DNA of 64,000 nucleotides from an uncultured Methanobrevibacter sp. Its GTDB lineage: Archaea; Methanobacteriota; Methanobacteria; Methanobacteriales; Methanobacteriaceae. Below the pieces are notes generated by a model that made no database searches, was not told the origin of the DNA, and worked only from the letters and a program-made list of their open reading frames with translations. The position numbers and the translations under genes are program-made. This document shows positions 12,801 to 20,855 of this stretch, one piece after another (position 1 is the first letter of the stretch; the number at the start of each line of letters is the position of its first letter). Location: NCBI GenBank assembly GCA_902794475.1, contig CADBHR010000003.1, positions 1-64,000 on the forward strand, written 5' to 3'.

Positions 12801-14199
12801 TTCATCGAATGTAATCTACATTAACAATACCATTGAAGCTGAATCATACTTCTCTGCGGGTATATATGGTGATTCGGAAGAGATTAGGGACAATAAAATA
12901 ACATTGTCAGGTAATTATGCTATTGGTATCGTTGTTTTAAGCGATGCTTTGGTCATAGATAATGAAATTACTCTGATTACATTAAACACCGGAAGTGAAG
13001 ATGTCCACGATCCAATAGGTATTGAAACTGCAGGTATTAAGGTAAACAACAATGCTACAATAACCTATAATGGCATAGACTCAACCGGCAAATCCCTTTC
13101 AGTAGTTGGAGGAAGTTCCACAATATCCGACAACATATTGAATGGTCAGGTCAGCATTAAAAGTAATGGCAACACCATTTCAAATAACAAAATTGCTGCA
13201 AAAGAGGATTATGCCATTGATTTGGGCGATTCAACAGGAAACGTAATTGATGGAAATGAAATGTACTCCTCACAGGGTAACGGTAATCAGGCCGTCAAAC
13301 CTAATGAAGGAAATGAAATCATCAACAACTTCGAAAAGTATGATCCTGAATTGGCAATCGCAGTAGATAACATTACTGAAGGGGATGTTGTTGTAATTAG
13401 AGTTGCAGCCAACGCCACATTCTCAGGAGATGTTTTAGTCTGGATTGGAGGTTTGAATTTCACTGTAAGTCTGACCAATGGTACTGGCAGTTATCAGGTT
13501 TCCGGTCTGGCCGCAGACACATATGTTGCCATAGTAATATTCAATGCCACAAATGTATTTGTTGAAAGTACTGTAAACACTACATTTGTTGTAAAAGCCA
13601 AAGAGGTTTTGCCTGTTGTTAATCCTGTTGCAACAGTCATTAAGGCAACTGAGGTAACCACAACCTACGGCACTTCCAAAAGCATCCTCATAACATTGAC
13701 TGATGCAAACGGAAATGCAGTATCAGGCAGAAAGGTCACTGTTGATTTAAACGGAGTTAAAAAGGAGCTCACCACCGACGATAAGGGTCAGGTATCCTAT
13801 GATATCGGAACCAAACTCGCTCCTCAAACATACACAGCCGCAATCACCTTCGACGGCGATGACGGCTATGCCAAATCAGCAGGATCTGCAAAGGTAGTTG
13901 TCAACAAGGCAAAATCCGTATTGACTGCCAAAAAGAAAACCTTCAAGGTTAAAAAGGCTAAAAAATACACAGTAATGTTGAAATCAGACAAGACCGCAAT
14001 CAAAAAGGCAAAGGTTACCATAACAATTAAGGCTAAAGGCAAGAAAATCAAAATCACCAAGAAAACCAACAAGAAGGGTAAGGTGACCTTTAACCTTAAG
14101 AAGTTAACCAAGAAAGGCAAATTTAGCGCTACCGTCAAGTTTGCAGGTAACCAGTACTACAAGCCGGTCACTAAAAAGGCAAAAATTACAGTAAAATAA
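3877..14199 (+). CDS. Giant adhesin-like surface protein (3,440 aa)
   Basis: An exported protein with signal peptide MKFKKMMLVALILLAVLTIG...SAS, then an acidic linker. Residues about 160-285 resemble a beta-sandwich/carbohydrate-binding module (Trp- and Tyr-rich, ISFWYKCYSGGKAYLNLGNW). A long series of Ig-like modules follows, some Big_1-like with the pattern N-G-x-P-...-T-D-x-x-G-x-...-V-x-Y-x-G-(D/S). Residues about 2820-3150 form a right-handed beta-helix rich in Asn ladders, residues 3250-3345 a Big_1-like domain, and the last 95 residues a very Lys-rich Ig-like domain ending KKAKITVK. There is no transmembrane anchor, so the basic tail may hold the protein to the wall by charge; this is inference. 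Such proteins are known from Methanobrevibacter genomes as adhesin-like proteins, thought to bind partner microbes or plant or host surfaces. Ligands are unknown. Confidence 0.85.
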   Translation: MKFKKMMLVALILLAVLTIGAVSASDDADFNETLTVDDADDASLDASLDNEMVCEDNLDNEVSSFEEETLYDDSSQEENESIELYVSDVSQGSDASIWVWFTGVENGTYYLSLNGLMQERNFTSYYDWYQIPNLAVGEYTVFAYYKNLSANATFSVYAVNNYTMNFDNEDDMTGLVDSRYIHYDENGYDGGCIVIEDYTIHKMLVNWSDIERISFWYKCYSGGKAYLNLGNWAILRDETGRTTDWTYVQRYIYQDGLEYLKFKVVSNSFYIDSLTFTMKNGTEVNIGKLVEDDSERTPTQFDIARGQTYINITLTNSNGYPICREITYTINGGEEKVIRTNFDGYACIHFLEGDVAFNVMYVGDKYEKSCSAQANFTFSNESSIDISVSDMIYHTHDAYPIAKLNVIGDVTGNIRVLVDNVTKFNSQIKDLPFSFEDETFYIPAYEIDYELYPGNHSVTVVYENGNLDPIECERDVEFKIPDLVINITTRDREIHMFFSDEFGNLITHTYMEIKYYLNGVEYTAYPNYGEIGIYDIDGVRLDGDYELKVFYEGTDMYNSANASANLSFISKVKINILNQTIPATFDGRVIEIGAVEGLSGNLQVDYNGDITRFYSIDYMSYSPEDNVYYIPFTDFSSHYNFNPGHADITVYYYGNELSEIVHGYLDVYRLNTTLSLTNKEDTVIIKLEDGMGMPIRNSIHYTLKGQENWISTNEEGIAIISNLLEGYNELNVFYDGSQVYNPANASATFKILKNPNLSLQVSSVDEGNPVNVHVTGDGALVDEFTLRVADREYNVTLTNGNYHLAVDLPAGDYVASVSYGGGDKYYAVERFANFMVNSLNKHWVNLIIHADAMWDDAPAIITISAYYPSYSYYDESTGEIIEIIGSLDENFTNNVSVEVTGWDYELNTNYAGYNAILPIVNGTGSFELNLRKGSYTVYASYEENSMYWSGYSQSMFFIYKANAVIDTSLSYVTSTVSDEVYVTLQDFYGVNVANETVYYTINNVTYSGVTDRYGQITISNLTDPCTISVVYNGSDVYSKSSKDIKYKVNPKITINGDASVWSYLNLPTVININADERINDNVTITLNKVTYNVTLTNGSGQLKIYGLKEGYHYAKLTYSGDETFSAVTKNFYVDVKHPNFGEGIIDDEIPVGFYGHVLWAHEIPDEFLYSTLRVIVIDDYSGEVIFNSTTRITEEGIKKDKYHWLLSDLDIQSGSDYLISLICEPYDGTTFTVMAETVTVNPLVIRDMDFSMPQWLIINCDNYSSLVDEYFYMYSLPWVENGATANDENATIRVIAKNVNTGQELRADYKFIESNDKAFKLSELGIDTPGTWEIWLRYIPSDGSPYENPDGILLAHEYRVTVDFGDYPLGYNDTICAVPIPDVDYDLNIRVNYQYHTIHLYNVSEFNLTLDSLGIDLPGKYDVWVYHESQLLLNGKLNVFDENDFRAKFPNLNYHGQWIYGIGPDFIRVYCPEGSRGKIVVEVFDESRNIIQTFEKEITEDSYKNDILFGQNEFNFTKLGEFTFFVKYVNETSHENYTIDSASKELESVEEVSIIIYNHKFYVNSPDETIRIAVPYNSQGNLTISVRNLANNDIYVIDHEIVIDDYYNYIFYNPFDLNIKNTGRYEITVKYANETKPYGEILRKDDIIVIGFDMDGEIWMNLDDEFSTSDENLDAIFAAVKVPDGVEGNITITVDGKVVFNKALSDFDSDYVDDENNVYALSIRNDGKFIFGEFDGGNDAAIKVIDEDGNEAFSYEFRVNVNGDTVNFRGDDVQHTNVIIWNEDDMGPLYTDCDGDVVSVDVPPGFEGTISVWINGEEKSGWNISHELEGDWAHHDWGLGELEISEAHEYVIEVKYNGETIADGKINVFEKDEDSFRVEYDDEDGITFTLFCPEGAAGTVMIVIKGEDDQTVRDDITHEITAQDYNNPLEWSVSDFGLESGCSYLFNLTVNGSEGIAFSYDKWFHLDDEEDDEGFMGYHGTDVVEDADGFSWGYSEIVTYDDEKWKTDNFFSFRDGENDGKTIWVYINDNQEWDFTEDAPYYSCNLYDLDGDGEWFILPVGILNLAIGEHYVHVDYNDDSIELIITLYEPQSGGNENISIEISPVKTVINDDDCFATISDAVEGAENVVVILDNEKSFSIPISSLRNDERGYIIGSNDLQIHEEGEHALNISYAGLSVAGRINPISNVEIVVNIPLFEDQIVIGYGHDMDIISIFLRDGNIRDLEGTVAVYLNDDENPAFTVTNISALELDEEGNSYLIYHSQLGVTPETTKITVRYFDGNEAGVSTVSDVNFTYMTQEYVWKFTEIEIRDNVYSPDLIPIVIRFDGNPQSQAGVFNSKYVLYVNGVKIDREYIVFYPKGEGSWDENRRVLDIDDPEVQDLLNDDSLESDVFNWLSIKYIHWCCEGELEISLDDLNITSEDEYEITVKFTGADGADELEILRQNLTYEINPDYAAVDILDEVKYRNEIPFLFTFEFADKIYSLSNNVIIYINGELAFNGTTLHYEENETGGLEIVKLWRVTVGMLNESLFNEYGFLDVGDYEAVVYLVKGDDPTPIEMGRNNFTVFKQKGNFTIDLITEEDKHTYLYVDVPEGNWEDYSLIINIGDSEEIYPEYIEDNGWINAPEGWVDRYFPDFDPQDDWWPGWITWFNEYCIFKDNQIILKEPLDNIIGKGRVPIDLGILDGNTHVFVAFNYGREPFYGLEYGCYNNEFSINNVVPPIPVDSGLVIAPVGEVEEGSDVLVVVSANDTFSGVVSVLVGGNVVATIDMVDGSGNVTVASGNFSVGENTVKVTSEASELFNAGEHSTKFNVVPKVLSNIITPLNFDDYFDDDGVYIVDLEDIIFEGDFTGDFKITIDKDINITGINATFTNVCFNFTSVKVSISNLTFNFDYSSYLITFNSSDYVSLVNNTFNAQNAIRMLNCTAFNIESNTITSTSGEDACGICISEGGSGVVKDNQLDLKSTKTAYAISTNSSDSSNVIYINNTIEAESYFSAGIYGDSEEIRDNKITLSGNYAIGIVVLSDALVIDNEITLITLNTGSEDVHDPIGIETAGIKVNNNATITYNGIDSTGKSLSVVGGSSTISDNILNGQVSIKSNGNTISNNKIAAKEDYAIDLGDSTGNVIDGNEMYSSQGNGNQAVKPNEGNEIINNFEKYDPELAIAVDNITEGDVVVIRVAANATFSGDVLVWIGGLNFTVSLTNGTGSYQVSGLAADTYVAIVIFNATNVFVESTVNTTFVVKAKEVLPVVNPVATVIKATEVTTTYGTSKSILITLTDANGNAVSGRKVTVDLNGVKKELTTDDKGQVSYDIGTKLAPQTYTAAITFDGDDGYAKSAGSAKVVVNKAKSVLTAKKKTFKVKKAKKYTVMLKSDKTAIKKAKVTITIKAKGKKIKITKKTNKKGKVTFNLKKLTKKGKFSATVKFAGNQYYKPVTKKAKITVK

Positions 14200-14236
14200 T
14201 AAGGGTTGCATAATCCTTATTAATTTTTCATTTTTA
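14198..14236 (+). terminator. Hairpin plus T-run after the giant adhesin gene
   Basis: AATAAGG and CCTTATT form a 7-bp stem with a 10-base loop, followed by AATTTTTCATTTTT. Confidence 0.55.
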
Positions 14237-14246
14237 AGGTGATAGT

Positions 14247-15455
14247 ATGAAATTTAAAATTTTAATGATTCTGCTGATTATTTTAACGATTGGCGCCGTC
14301 AGCGCCGCTGAAGATTTCACGCATGATAATCTGACGGTGCAGATGGAAGAAAGTGATGTTGTGGGCATGCCGGTTTCACAGGACGGGCAAGCCGGTGGAG
14401 ATGATGTTCTGGGTCGTGTGGTAACTTCAGACGATGGCAGCCAGAATGGTTCCGCTCAAAGCGGCGAGGCAGTGCTATCCTCAATGGGTGAAGACGATAT
14501 CAAAATTAAAGCAAATTCAAAAACTATTGATACAACTAACGGAAATACTGTTATAGCAACTTATAAGATTCCTAAAGGCGAAAAAGCTACTGCACTTATA
14601 GATTTTGAGGATCGTGAAAATTGCCTGATAAAATTGTCAAAATTACCTAAAAAGACAAAAAATGGTTTTACAACATATTATCTTCGTTTAAAAGATATGA
14701 AGGGTTATGATCTGTTGGAGGATTTGAAAAATAACCAGATTCTGGTTGTAGGTTTAAAATATAATCATATATATGATGGTCCGACCACTTCTACTTTAAA
14801 TTATATTGTTAAATTGAATAAAAAGGCAAAAACCCTAAAATTGAAAAAGAAGATATATACTCAAATATGGATTGGTAATTATGACAGGAAATCCGGTACA
14901 AACAAGATACTCAAAGTACATTTGGGCATTCCTACTGAAAAAAAGCCTCTTTGTGACAGTAAAAGCAAGCACATTGCCGGAAAAAAAGTCAAGATTACTA
15001 TCAATGGGGTCGCGTATAATAAGAAAACCAATTCTAAAGGGTTAGTTTATATTTATCCTCCAAAATATTTACCCCCTAAGGCATACACAAAAGTGAAAAT
15101 GGAGTTTGCAGGTGACAGCAAATATTGGGACTGCATGGGTATAAATGATATCGAGATTTACAAAAATCCAGGTTCTTCCAAATCCAAGATTAAGGCCAGT
15201 GCAAAAACATTTTCAGTTAACAAAACCAAAAAATACGCAGTCAAATTGATAAGTAAAGGCAAAGCTGTTAAAAAGGCTAAGATTAAGCTTGTAATCAATG
15301 GTAAAAAATTCTCTGCAAAAACCGATTCCAAAGGCAAAGCCACTTTCAGCCTGGCCAAATTAACTAAGCAGGGCAAGTTTAAGGCAACTGTCCTGTATAT
15401 GGGTGACAAAAAGCATTACATGGCTTATAAAAATGTTAAACTGACGGTTAAATAG
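14247..15455 (+). CDS. Adhesin-like exported protein, short form (402 aa)
   Basis: The start ATG follows a strong AAGGTGATAGT ribosome site. The N-terminus is a signal peptide (MKFKILMILLIILTIGAVSA) followed by an acidic, Gly/Ser-rich linker. The middle, residues 85-305, is beta-rich and Lys-rich with no recognised domain. Residues about 312-402 form the Lys-rich Ig-like C-terminal domain shared by the other adhesins here. The protein may be a small surface or wall-bound factor, possibly expressed from the same transcript as the giant gene only 47 bases upstream, although a terminator-like hairpin lies between. Confidence 0.8.
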   Translation: MKFKILMILLIILTIGAVSAAEDFTHDNLTVQMEESDVVGMPVSQDGQAGGDDVLGRVVTSDDGSQNGSAQSGEAVLSSMGEDDIKIKANSKTIDTTNGNTVIATYKIPKGEKATALIDFEDRENCLIKLSKLPKKTKNGFTTYYLRLKDMKGYDLLEDLKNNQILVVGLKYNHIYDGPTTSTLNYIVKLNKKAKTLKLKKKIYTQIWIGNYDRKSGTNKILKVHLGIPTEKKPLCDSKSKHIAGKKVKITINGVAYNKKTNSKGLVYIYPPKYLPPKAYTKVKMEFAGDSKYWDCMGINDIEIYKNPGSSKSKIKASAKTFSVNKTKKYAVKLISKGKAVKKAKIKLVINGKKFSAKTDSKGKATFSLAKLTKQGKFKATVLYMGDKKHYMAYKNVKLTVK

Positions 15456-15480
15456 GCATTTTTGCCTATTTTTCATTTAT
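15450..15480 (+). terminator. Strong hairpin terminator
   Basis: AAATAGGCA and TGCCTATTT form a perfect 9-bp stem with a 4-base loop that overlaps the stop codon, followed by a T-rich tract. Confidence 0.65.
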
Positions 15481-15679
15481 TTTTACTTTTTCATATACAT
15501 TTACTTTTTACAGTTACCTGTTTTTAAGACTACTTTCAATTTAAATTATTTTTCGTACCATTATCCGATAGGATTCAACTTAAGTTGTTAATTTAATTGT
15601 TCGTATAATTATTTTAAAGCGATGAAAAATCTTTGGGAATATGAAAATAATTTATATGATTTAAAATAAACTATAATTA

Positions 15680-16092
15680 ATGAAAAATCTTGAAAAAACA
15701 CTGAAGTCTGTGAGCGAAAACCCGAAGCACATTTTCAAGCTGACGGTTCAGGGAATAATGGTGGGCATATTTGCGGGACTGATGGTATGCATGTACCGTT
15801 TTCTGCTTGCAGGCTCTGAGGGCATTTTAAGAGGTTATCTCAGCATTATACATGGTAATGTACTCTACATCATACTGTTTTTCATAGCCCTGGCGATAAT
15901 GGGAATTCTCATAGAATGGCTGACAAAATGGGAAGTCGACTCTGCCGGAAGCGGAATACCTCAGGTCTATGCCGAGGTCAAGGGCCATATGGAGGCCAAC
16001 TGGGCAAAGGTGCTCTTTTCCAAAATCGCCGCTGGCGTCCTCACCGCCCTGGGCGGGCTCTCGTTAGGTCCCGAAGGTCCGTCAGTCCAGAT
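15680..16092 (+). pseudogene. ClC-family chloride channel/antiporter, N-terminal fragment
   Basis: The first 138 residues or so match the start of a ClC-type channel: hydrophobic helices, then the selectivity-filter motif GSGIPQV and GPEGPSVQM, which in ClC proteins is followed by several further helices. After GPSVQM (about base 16092) the sequence switches to another gene and a stop follows at 16118-16120. About two thirds of the channel, including the later pore helices, is missing, so the product cannot be a working channel. See the adjoining DUF2075 fragment: the two join inside both genes. Confidence 0.85.
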
Positions 16093-17673
16093 GTTATTCT
16101 ACTATCCAATGAACATGTAATAATTCTCGAATTCAAAATGAAAGGTACAATCAAAGAAGCTGATGTTGATCAAGCTAAAGCTTACGCGCGTGATTTAAAT
16201 GAATATCACTATGAGTCCCGTGATAAGCAAGTTGTTCCAATGCTTGTTTTAACCAGAACATCTAATCTAAATGAAACAAGAGGTAATGTCACCTGTGTAT
16301 CAGCTGACAACCTTCAAACTATTCTTAATGGATATTATTCAGGTAATGTTAGTCCAGCTGATTTAGATAAATGGGCCAACTCTCGATACGAGCCGCTACC
16401 TACAATTGTTGACGCTGCAAGGCGCATAATGAATGAAGAAAAGTTGCCCAACATTAGGAAGGTGAACAGCACATGTATCCCGCAGGCACTCGAAAGTTTA
16501 AATAAGCTAACAGACTATGCAAAAGAGAATAAAAAGCACGTAATTGCTTTTGTTACAGGCGTTCCAGGTGCAGGCAAAACCTATCTGGGAATACAATATG
16601 TTTATAATACTAAAGATGCTAATGCTATTTGTCTTTCAGGCAATGGGCCGTTAGTTGAAGTGTTGACTGATGCACTTGGTAGTGACGTGTTCGTTAAAGA
16701 AATACACAAGGTCGAAACAGAGTTTTTAGATTACGGCGCTCATGATTTTAATAGCAATGTCCTTGTGTTCGATGAGGGCCAACGTGCATGGAATGTTGCT
16801 CAAATGGAATTTAAAGGTCGTGGAAACAGGTCCGAAGCTGATGTGATGATACAATCATGTGAAGAACGTTTGGACTGGTGTGTATTCTTAATTCTTGTCG
16901 GCGAAGGCCAGGAAATATATTCTGGCGAGAATAAAGGCATACCTCTATGGAATGCTGCAATTAACAATGGAAACATTGCATGGGAGATTGCTTGCCCGCC
17001 GAAACTCGATCAGAACTTCACAAACCATACGCTGATTGAGAATATTAATCGAGAAGCGTTTGATCTAACAATATCATTAAGATCTCATCTATCAGGGACC
17101 GTAAGTAAGTTTATCAATCATATTATGAACGGGGAAATAAGTGATGCTGCAAAGCTTGGTAATTTAATCTATGATGAAGGATACGATATGTATTGCACTC
17201 AAGATTTGGATAAGGCTAAGGAATACTGCAAAGATCGTTATCAAGAAGAACCAGACAAGAAATACGGCATATTGGCGTCATCAGAAGGGAGAGGTTTATT
17301 CAGATTCGACGTAAATAATGATTATAAATATAGAAAAAATGTAAGTAAAGCTAAGTGGTTTAACGCGCCATCAGATAGTCCTGAATCTTGCTGTTCATTT
17401 AATGTTGTTTTTACGGAATTTGAAGTGCAAGGGCTGGAGCTGGATCTTCCGATAGTGGCGTGGGGACTTGATATGGTCTGGCAGCGTGAAAATTGGAAGA
17501 AATTTAGAATGCGAGAAGATATTAATAGTGATGCGAATACTTATAGAAGGAATAGTTACAGAGTATTGCTTACAAGGGGCCGTGATGGTTTCATTGTATT
17601 TGTGCCTAAAATGAAGCAGTTGAAGCAAGTTTATGATGTTTTACGTGAAGCTGGAATTAAAGAATTAAACTAA
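16090..17673 (+). pseudogene. DUF2075-type P-loop ATPase/helicase-like protein, N-terminally truncated
   Basis: Coding sequence of a DUF2075 protein begins inside the protein (DVILLSNEHVIILEFKM, the nuclease-like N-terminal part) right at the ClC junction. It continues with Walker A GVPGAGKTYLG near base 16560, a Walker B-like NVLVFDEGQRAWN near 16765, and later helicase-type motifs up to LLTRGRDGFIVFVP. The first stretch of the N-terminal domain is lost. The frame stays open upstream only by reading the ClC gene out of frame; an internal ATG at 16138 could restart translation. DUF2075 proteins occur in defence and mobile contexts, but their function is not established. It may be inactive, or a shortened protein. 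Confidence 0.75.
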
Positions 17674-17739
17674 TTTTAAAGACAAACGTGAACAGACACT
17701 TGAGAATCTATATGCTCAAATAACATCTGTATGATTTGT

Positions 17740-18501
17740 CTAACTTATTCCTTTCCCCCAAATATATTTAATTGGATTTGCTTCACCATATGAGAAAAAA
17801 TCCCTAACAGATTTGTCTGCATAGCGTTTTCTAATGTCATCATTTGCTATTCTACCAACAAACTCATATCTTCCATCCATATCATCTGCACTGGCGTTAC
17901 TTTGTCTGTCCATATATGTTGATAGTGCAGGAAACCAATCAGCCACTTCATAAACTTCCAATACCATTCCATCGTATATTGCCAGGACATATTCAACTTT
18001 TTTTGCATTTTCTACTTTTAGCCTCCAGTATCCTCTTGTAGCTTCATATAGTTCCATTGGAGACATGTCATTTCTGTAACGTTTGTTGATTCTTATAAAC
18101 ATGATATTGTGAATTATGTTATCAGGGTCTAACTTTTCATGACTGTATCTTGCGTCAAGCAGTGAAACTTCAATTTTTCCGAATGAGCTTGATTCGTGGC
18201 CTCTTTGGCGGTTGGTTAGGTTTTTGATTCCGATTAGGTCAATTGCTGCTGCTTCAACTTTAAGTGCTGTTTCTTCATCAAGGCCATGAGCAAGGATTTC
18301 TATGATGGGTTCTTTACCTTTGTCAAGTATTTCATTAATTTTTTGAGCCTTTTCGTTTTCTGATTTGTTGTTGAGATGGGAAAAGACTCTGTTTCCTTTA
18401 CCTTTACCTACATAGAATGGCTTTTTGGTATCAGGATCGGAATAAACATAGACATAGTATTTGAGTTCTTCTATGGTGTTATGTGAAAATCTTTGTATCA
18501 T
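17740..18501 (-). CDS. GIY-YIG nuclease-domain protein (LEM-3-like)
   Basis: A 253-residue protein with an N-terminal GIY-YIG fold: YYVYVYSDP, then FYVGKGKGNRVFSH with the conserved Arg, and the catalytic Glu in VEAAAIDLIG. This arrangement resembles the LEM-3-like GIY-YIG family. The C-terminal part (residues about 115-253) has no domain I recognise and ends with an acidic, Tyr-rich segment. It lies in opposite direction to the truncated DUF2075 gene, tail to tail, between adhesin genes. Possible roles are DNA cleavage in defence or repair. No partner methylase is nearby. Confidence 0.75.
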   Translation of the reverse strand: MIQRFSHNTIEELKYYVYVYSDPDTKKPFYVGKGKGNRVFSHLNNKSENEKAQKINEILDKGKEPIIEILAHGLDEETALKVEAAAIDLIGIKNLTNRQRGHESSSFGKIEVSLLDARYSHEKLDPDNIIHNIMFIRINKRYRNDMSPMELYEATRGYWRLKVENAKKVEYVLAIYDGMVLEVYEVADWFPALSTYMDRQSNASADDMDGRYEFVGRIANDDIRKRYADKSVRDFFSYGEANPIKYIWGKGIS

Positions 18502-19085
18502 TTTTTAACTCCTGTGTCGATATTAATGGATATGTATTATTCAATATATAACAATTCATGCTCACATCAATATTGTTTTCACTGACGAAGGTACAACTGG
18601 ATTCAATTCAATTACAACTGGACAGCCAAAAGCAGGGGTTTTGTGGCAGATAGTTTGGTAGAAATGGCTGTTTTTGCAGGGGCAGGTATGTACTGAGCGA
18701 GAGGAATAGCTAACAATTAATATCTCATGCATTTATTTTAACTAAAGGCATTATTTACTTGAAAGAAAAAGAAAAAGTATTGCAAAAATCAAACAACAAT
18801 TTAAAATATATGCTATTGAAGCTGATTTCCAATATCAAAAAAATTAATAACATCACTCAAAGAATTGGATTTTATAAAAAAGTTTTGCTAAAAAGAACTA
18901 TTGCCATTAAAATTGGAGAAAAATAAGATAAAAAGAGTTATATCCAATATAACCCTAAATTTAAATAGTTTGTAAATAACTAACTTGAATTAACGCATTA
19001 TATGAATTAATACCCATTTACATCAAAATAGTAAAATTTACATACTTCTTGTTGGGAAGAGAAAATCTATGCTAAGTTCTTTAGG
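18502..19085. other. Gene-poor gap with remnants
   Basis: No convincing gene. Near 18600-18695 a short open frame (NWTAKSRGFVADSLVEMAVF, then a stop) looks like the tail of a lost gene that I cannot identify. A 55-codon open frame at 18759-18926 (TTG start, Lys-rich) has no ribosome site and is probably a relic. The rest is AT-rich. Confidence 0.4.
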
Positions 19086-20328
19086 GTGCATGTCCGTGAA
19101 AACTCACAAAATTTCACCTCGACAATATCTTCCACTGCAATCACAGTGGGCAATTCACTAACCGTTAGAGTAACTGGTTGTGAAACAGGTGGAATAGAGT
19201 TTAAAGTTGATGGAAAGGATTATCAGGCAAAATATTTTGTCAATGGTATTGCGGAATGCACATTTTCAGGCTTAACTGTGGGCACTCATGTTATTTCACT
19301 ATCATATAACAGTGTTGGAAGCAATGACTTATTCTACTCAAAATCTTTTCTTGTTAATGTATCAGAAAAACAAAAAACCATAGTAGTTAACAATGCAGTT
19401 GATACAAGTAAGGGCATAGTTTATGCTGAATTAATATTAACGGGACATTGCCACTGGACAGATATTTAAAAGAAACATCACTGTCGACCCGGTCAATTCC
19501 ACATATACCAATCCAGTTGGTGTGGCAAAAAATACTACTGCCGATGTTATATAGCAACTTTTAACCATTGCCCAAATCCAAGCTGGAGATAAAACTGTCA
19601 CAGTCATACATTCTGTTGATTTAGATGAATTGGATAATAGTGATTTCTATAAATATATATACCGGTATGATAATAGAACATACACTTGGAAAGATTCACC
19701 ATCAGGCAGGATTTTGGAAGTTGGAGGATTTTATGGAACAGATTGGGAATTGAATCTAACAATAATTGCAGAATATGCAAGTGAAACAATAAACATATCT
19801 GATGTTAAAGTGGCATTATCCAAAAATACTTTTACTTACAATGGTAATGTTCAAAAGCCAACAGTCACTTTAACAAATGGTGCTGTTTTAAAAGAGGGTG
19901 TTGACTATACTCTCAAATGGTCCAGTGCTTCTCCTAAAAACGCAGGTACATACACCATTACGGTTACAGGAATCGGCGCCTACACCGGAACTGCAAAAGT
20001 AACCTTTAAAATCAACAAGGCTACAAACCCTTTAAAAGTCAAAGGAAAAACTGTCAAAGTCAAATTCTCAAAACTTAAAAAGAAAGCGCAGAAACTTAAG
20101 GTAACTAAAGTGGTCAAGTTCACTAAAAAAGGCCAGGGAACCTTAACCTATAAAAAAGTTAAAGGTAACAAGAAAATCACCATCAACAAAAAGACTGGCA
20201 AGGTCACAATCAAAAAAGGCCTTATGAAAGGAACCTACAACGTTAAAGTCAAAATCAAGGCAAAAGGTAATGCAAACTATATGGCATCTGCCTTTAAAAC
20301 TTTTACCTTTAAAATTAAAATCAAATAG
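19086..20328 (+). pseudogene. Adhesin-like protein remnant with YDG-like and Big_2-like repeats
   Basis: There is no signal peptide and the first frame (19086-19469) starts inside a domain. Near 19446 the frame shifts: the next frame continues ATGQIFKRNITVDPVNSTYT, meets an in-frame TAG at 19552-19554, and then runs on to 20328. The tail contains a motif SYTYNGNVQKPTVT-like block (here FTYNGNVQKPTVTLTNG...YTLKW...NAGTYTITVTG) and a Lys-rich block KKITINKKTGKVTIKKG. Such modules are common in surface proteins of Firmicutes and differ from the Lys-rich tail of the other adhesins here. It is broken in at least three places (start, shift, stop). Confidence 0.75.
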
Positions 20329-20330
20329 TG

Positions 20331-20375
20331 TCAATAGGGGATTAAATTCCTTTTTGACTATTTTCTTTTTTTTTA
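20331..20375 (+). terminator. T-rich terminator with imperfect hairpin
   Basis: GTCAATAGGGGA and TTCCTTTTTGAC can pair imperfectly across a short loop, followed by TATTTTCTTTTTTTTT. Confidence 0.45.
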
Positions 20376-20855
20376 AGCGCTAACTTCTGGATTCATTTTT
20401 TTAGCAAGAGTGTAGATATTTTACATTTTATATATATTTTAAAGGTTAGTCGGTATAGGCAAGTACCTGTTTTAAGTATTAAATAGGGTATTTGTTCGTT
20501 TTATCTTAATTAATTTCTTTTTTATTATCAAATTTTATGTAAAATATTTTTAACATTTTATTTTTAAAAATAATGCATAATAAGGCTTTAATTTAAATAA
20601 GAGTGGTTCTATATATTTATATATCTTGATTAAACAATTGATTTTAAGTAATTTGAATGTTTGAAAAAAGATGCAAATGTTGAAAAGTTATTATTTAATA
20701 GTGGCTATATCACTAAATTAATACCACTTTTACATTGTTACTGTTAAACAAACAACCGGTAGATTGGATGATTTCAAGTAACATTAGTAATTTATATATT
20801 AAATAAATCACTGTCAAGTTGATATTCTTTGTATTAATTATTAAGAGGTGAAATA
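20332..20855. other. Intergenic region between adhesin genes
   Basis: The gap holds the terminator of the upstream remnant, copy 1 of the intergenic repeat, and a promoter region near 20588-20630 (CTTTAATTTAAATA then TTCTATATAT) like that at 2735-2775. I see no gene in it. Confidence 0.5.
20381..20481. repeat. Intergenic repeat, copy 1 of about 105 bases
   Basis: TAACTTCTGGATTCATTTTT to TTTAAGTATT resembles 22498-22608, with the shared core AAGTACCTGTTTTAAG. Both copies lie downstream of an adhesin gene's terminator and in the same orientation. Confidence 0.7.

Noticed and set aside
15916-16089. Upstream part of the long frame that ends with DUF2075
   Set aside because: It is the ClC gene read out of frame; protein character fits ClC in the other frame.
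18759-18926. 55-codon Lys-rich frame as a gene
   Set aside because: No ribosome site, no homology recognised, and strongly AT-driven composition.
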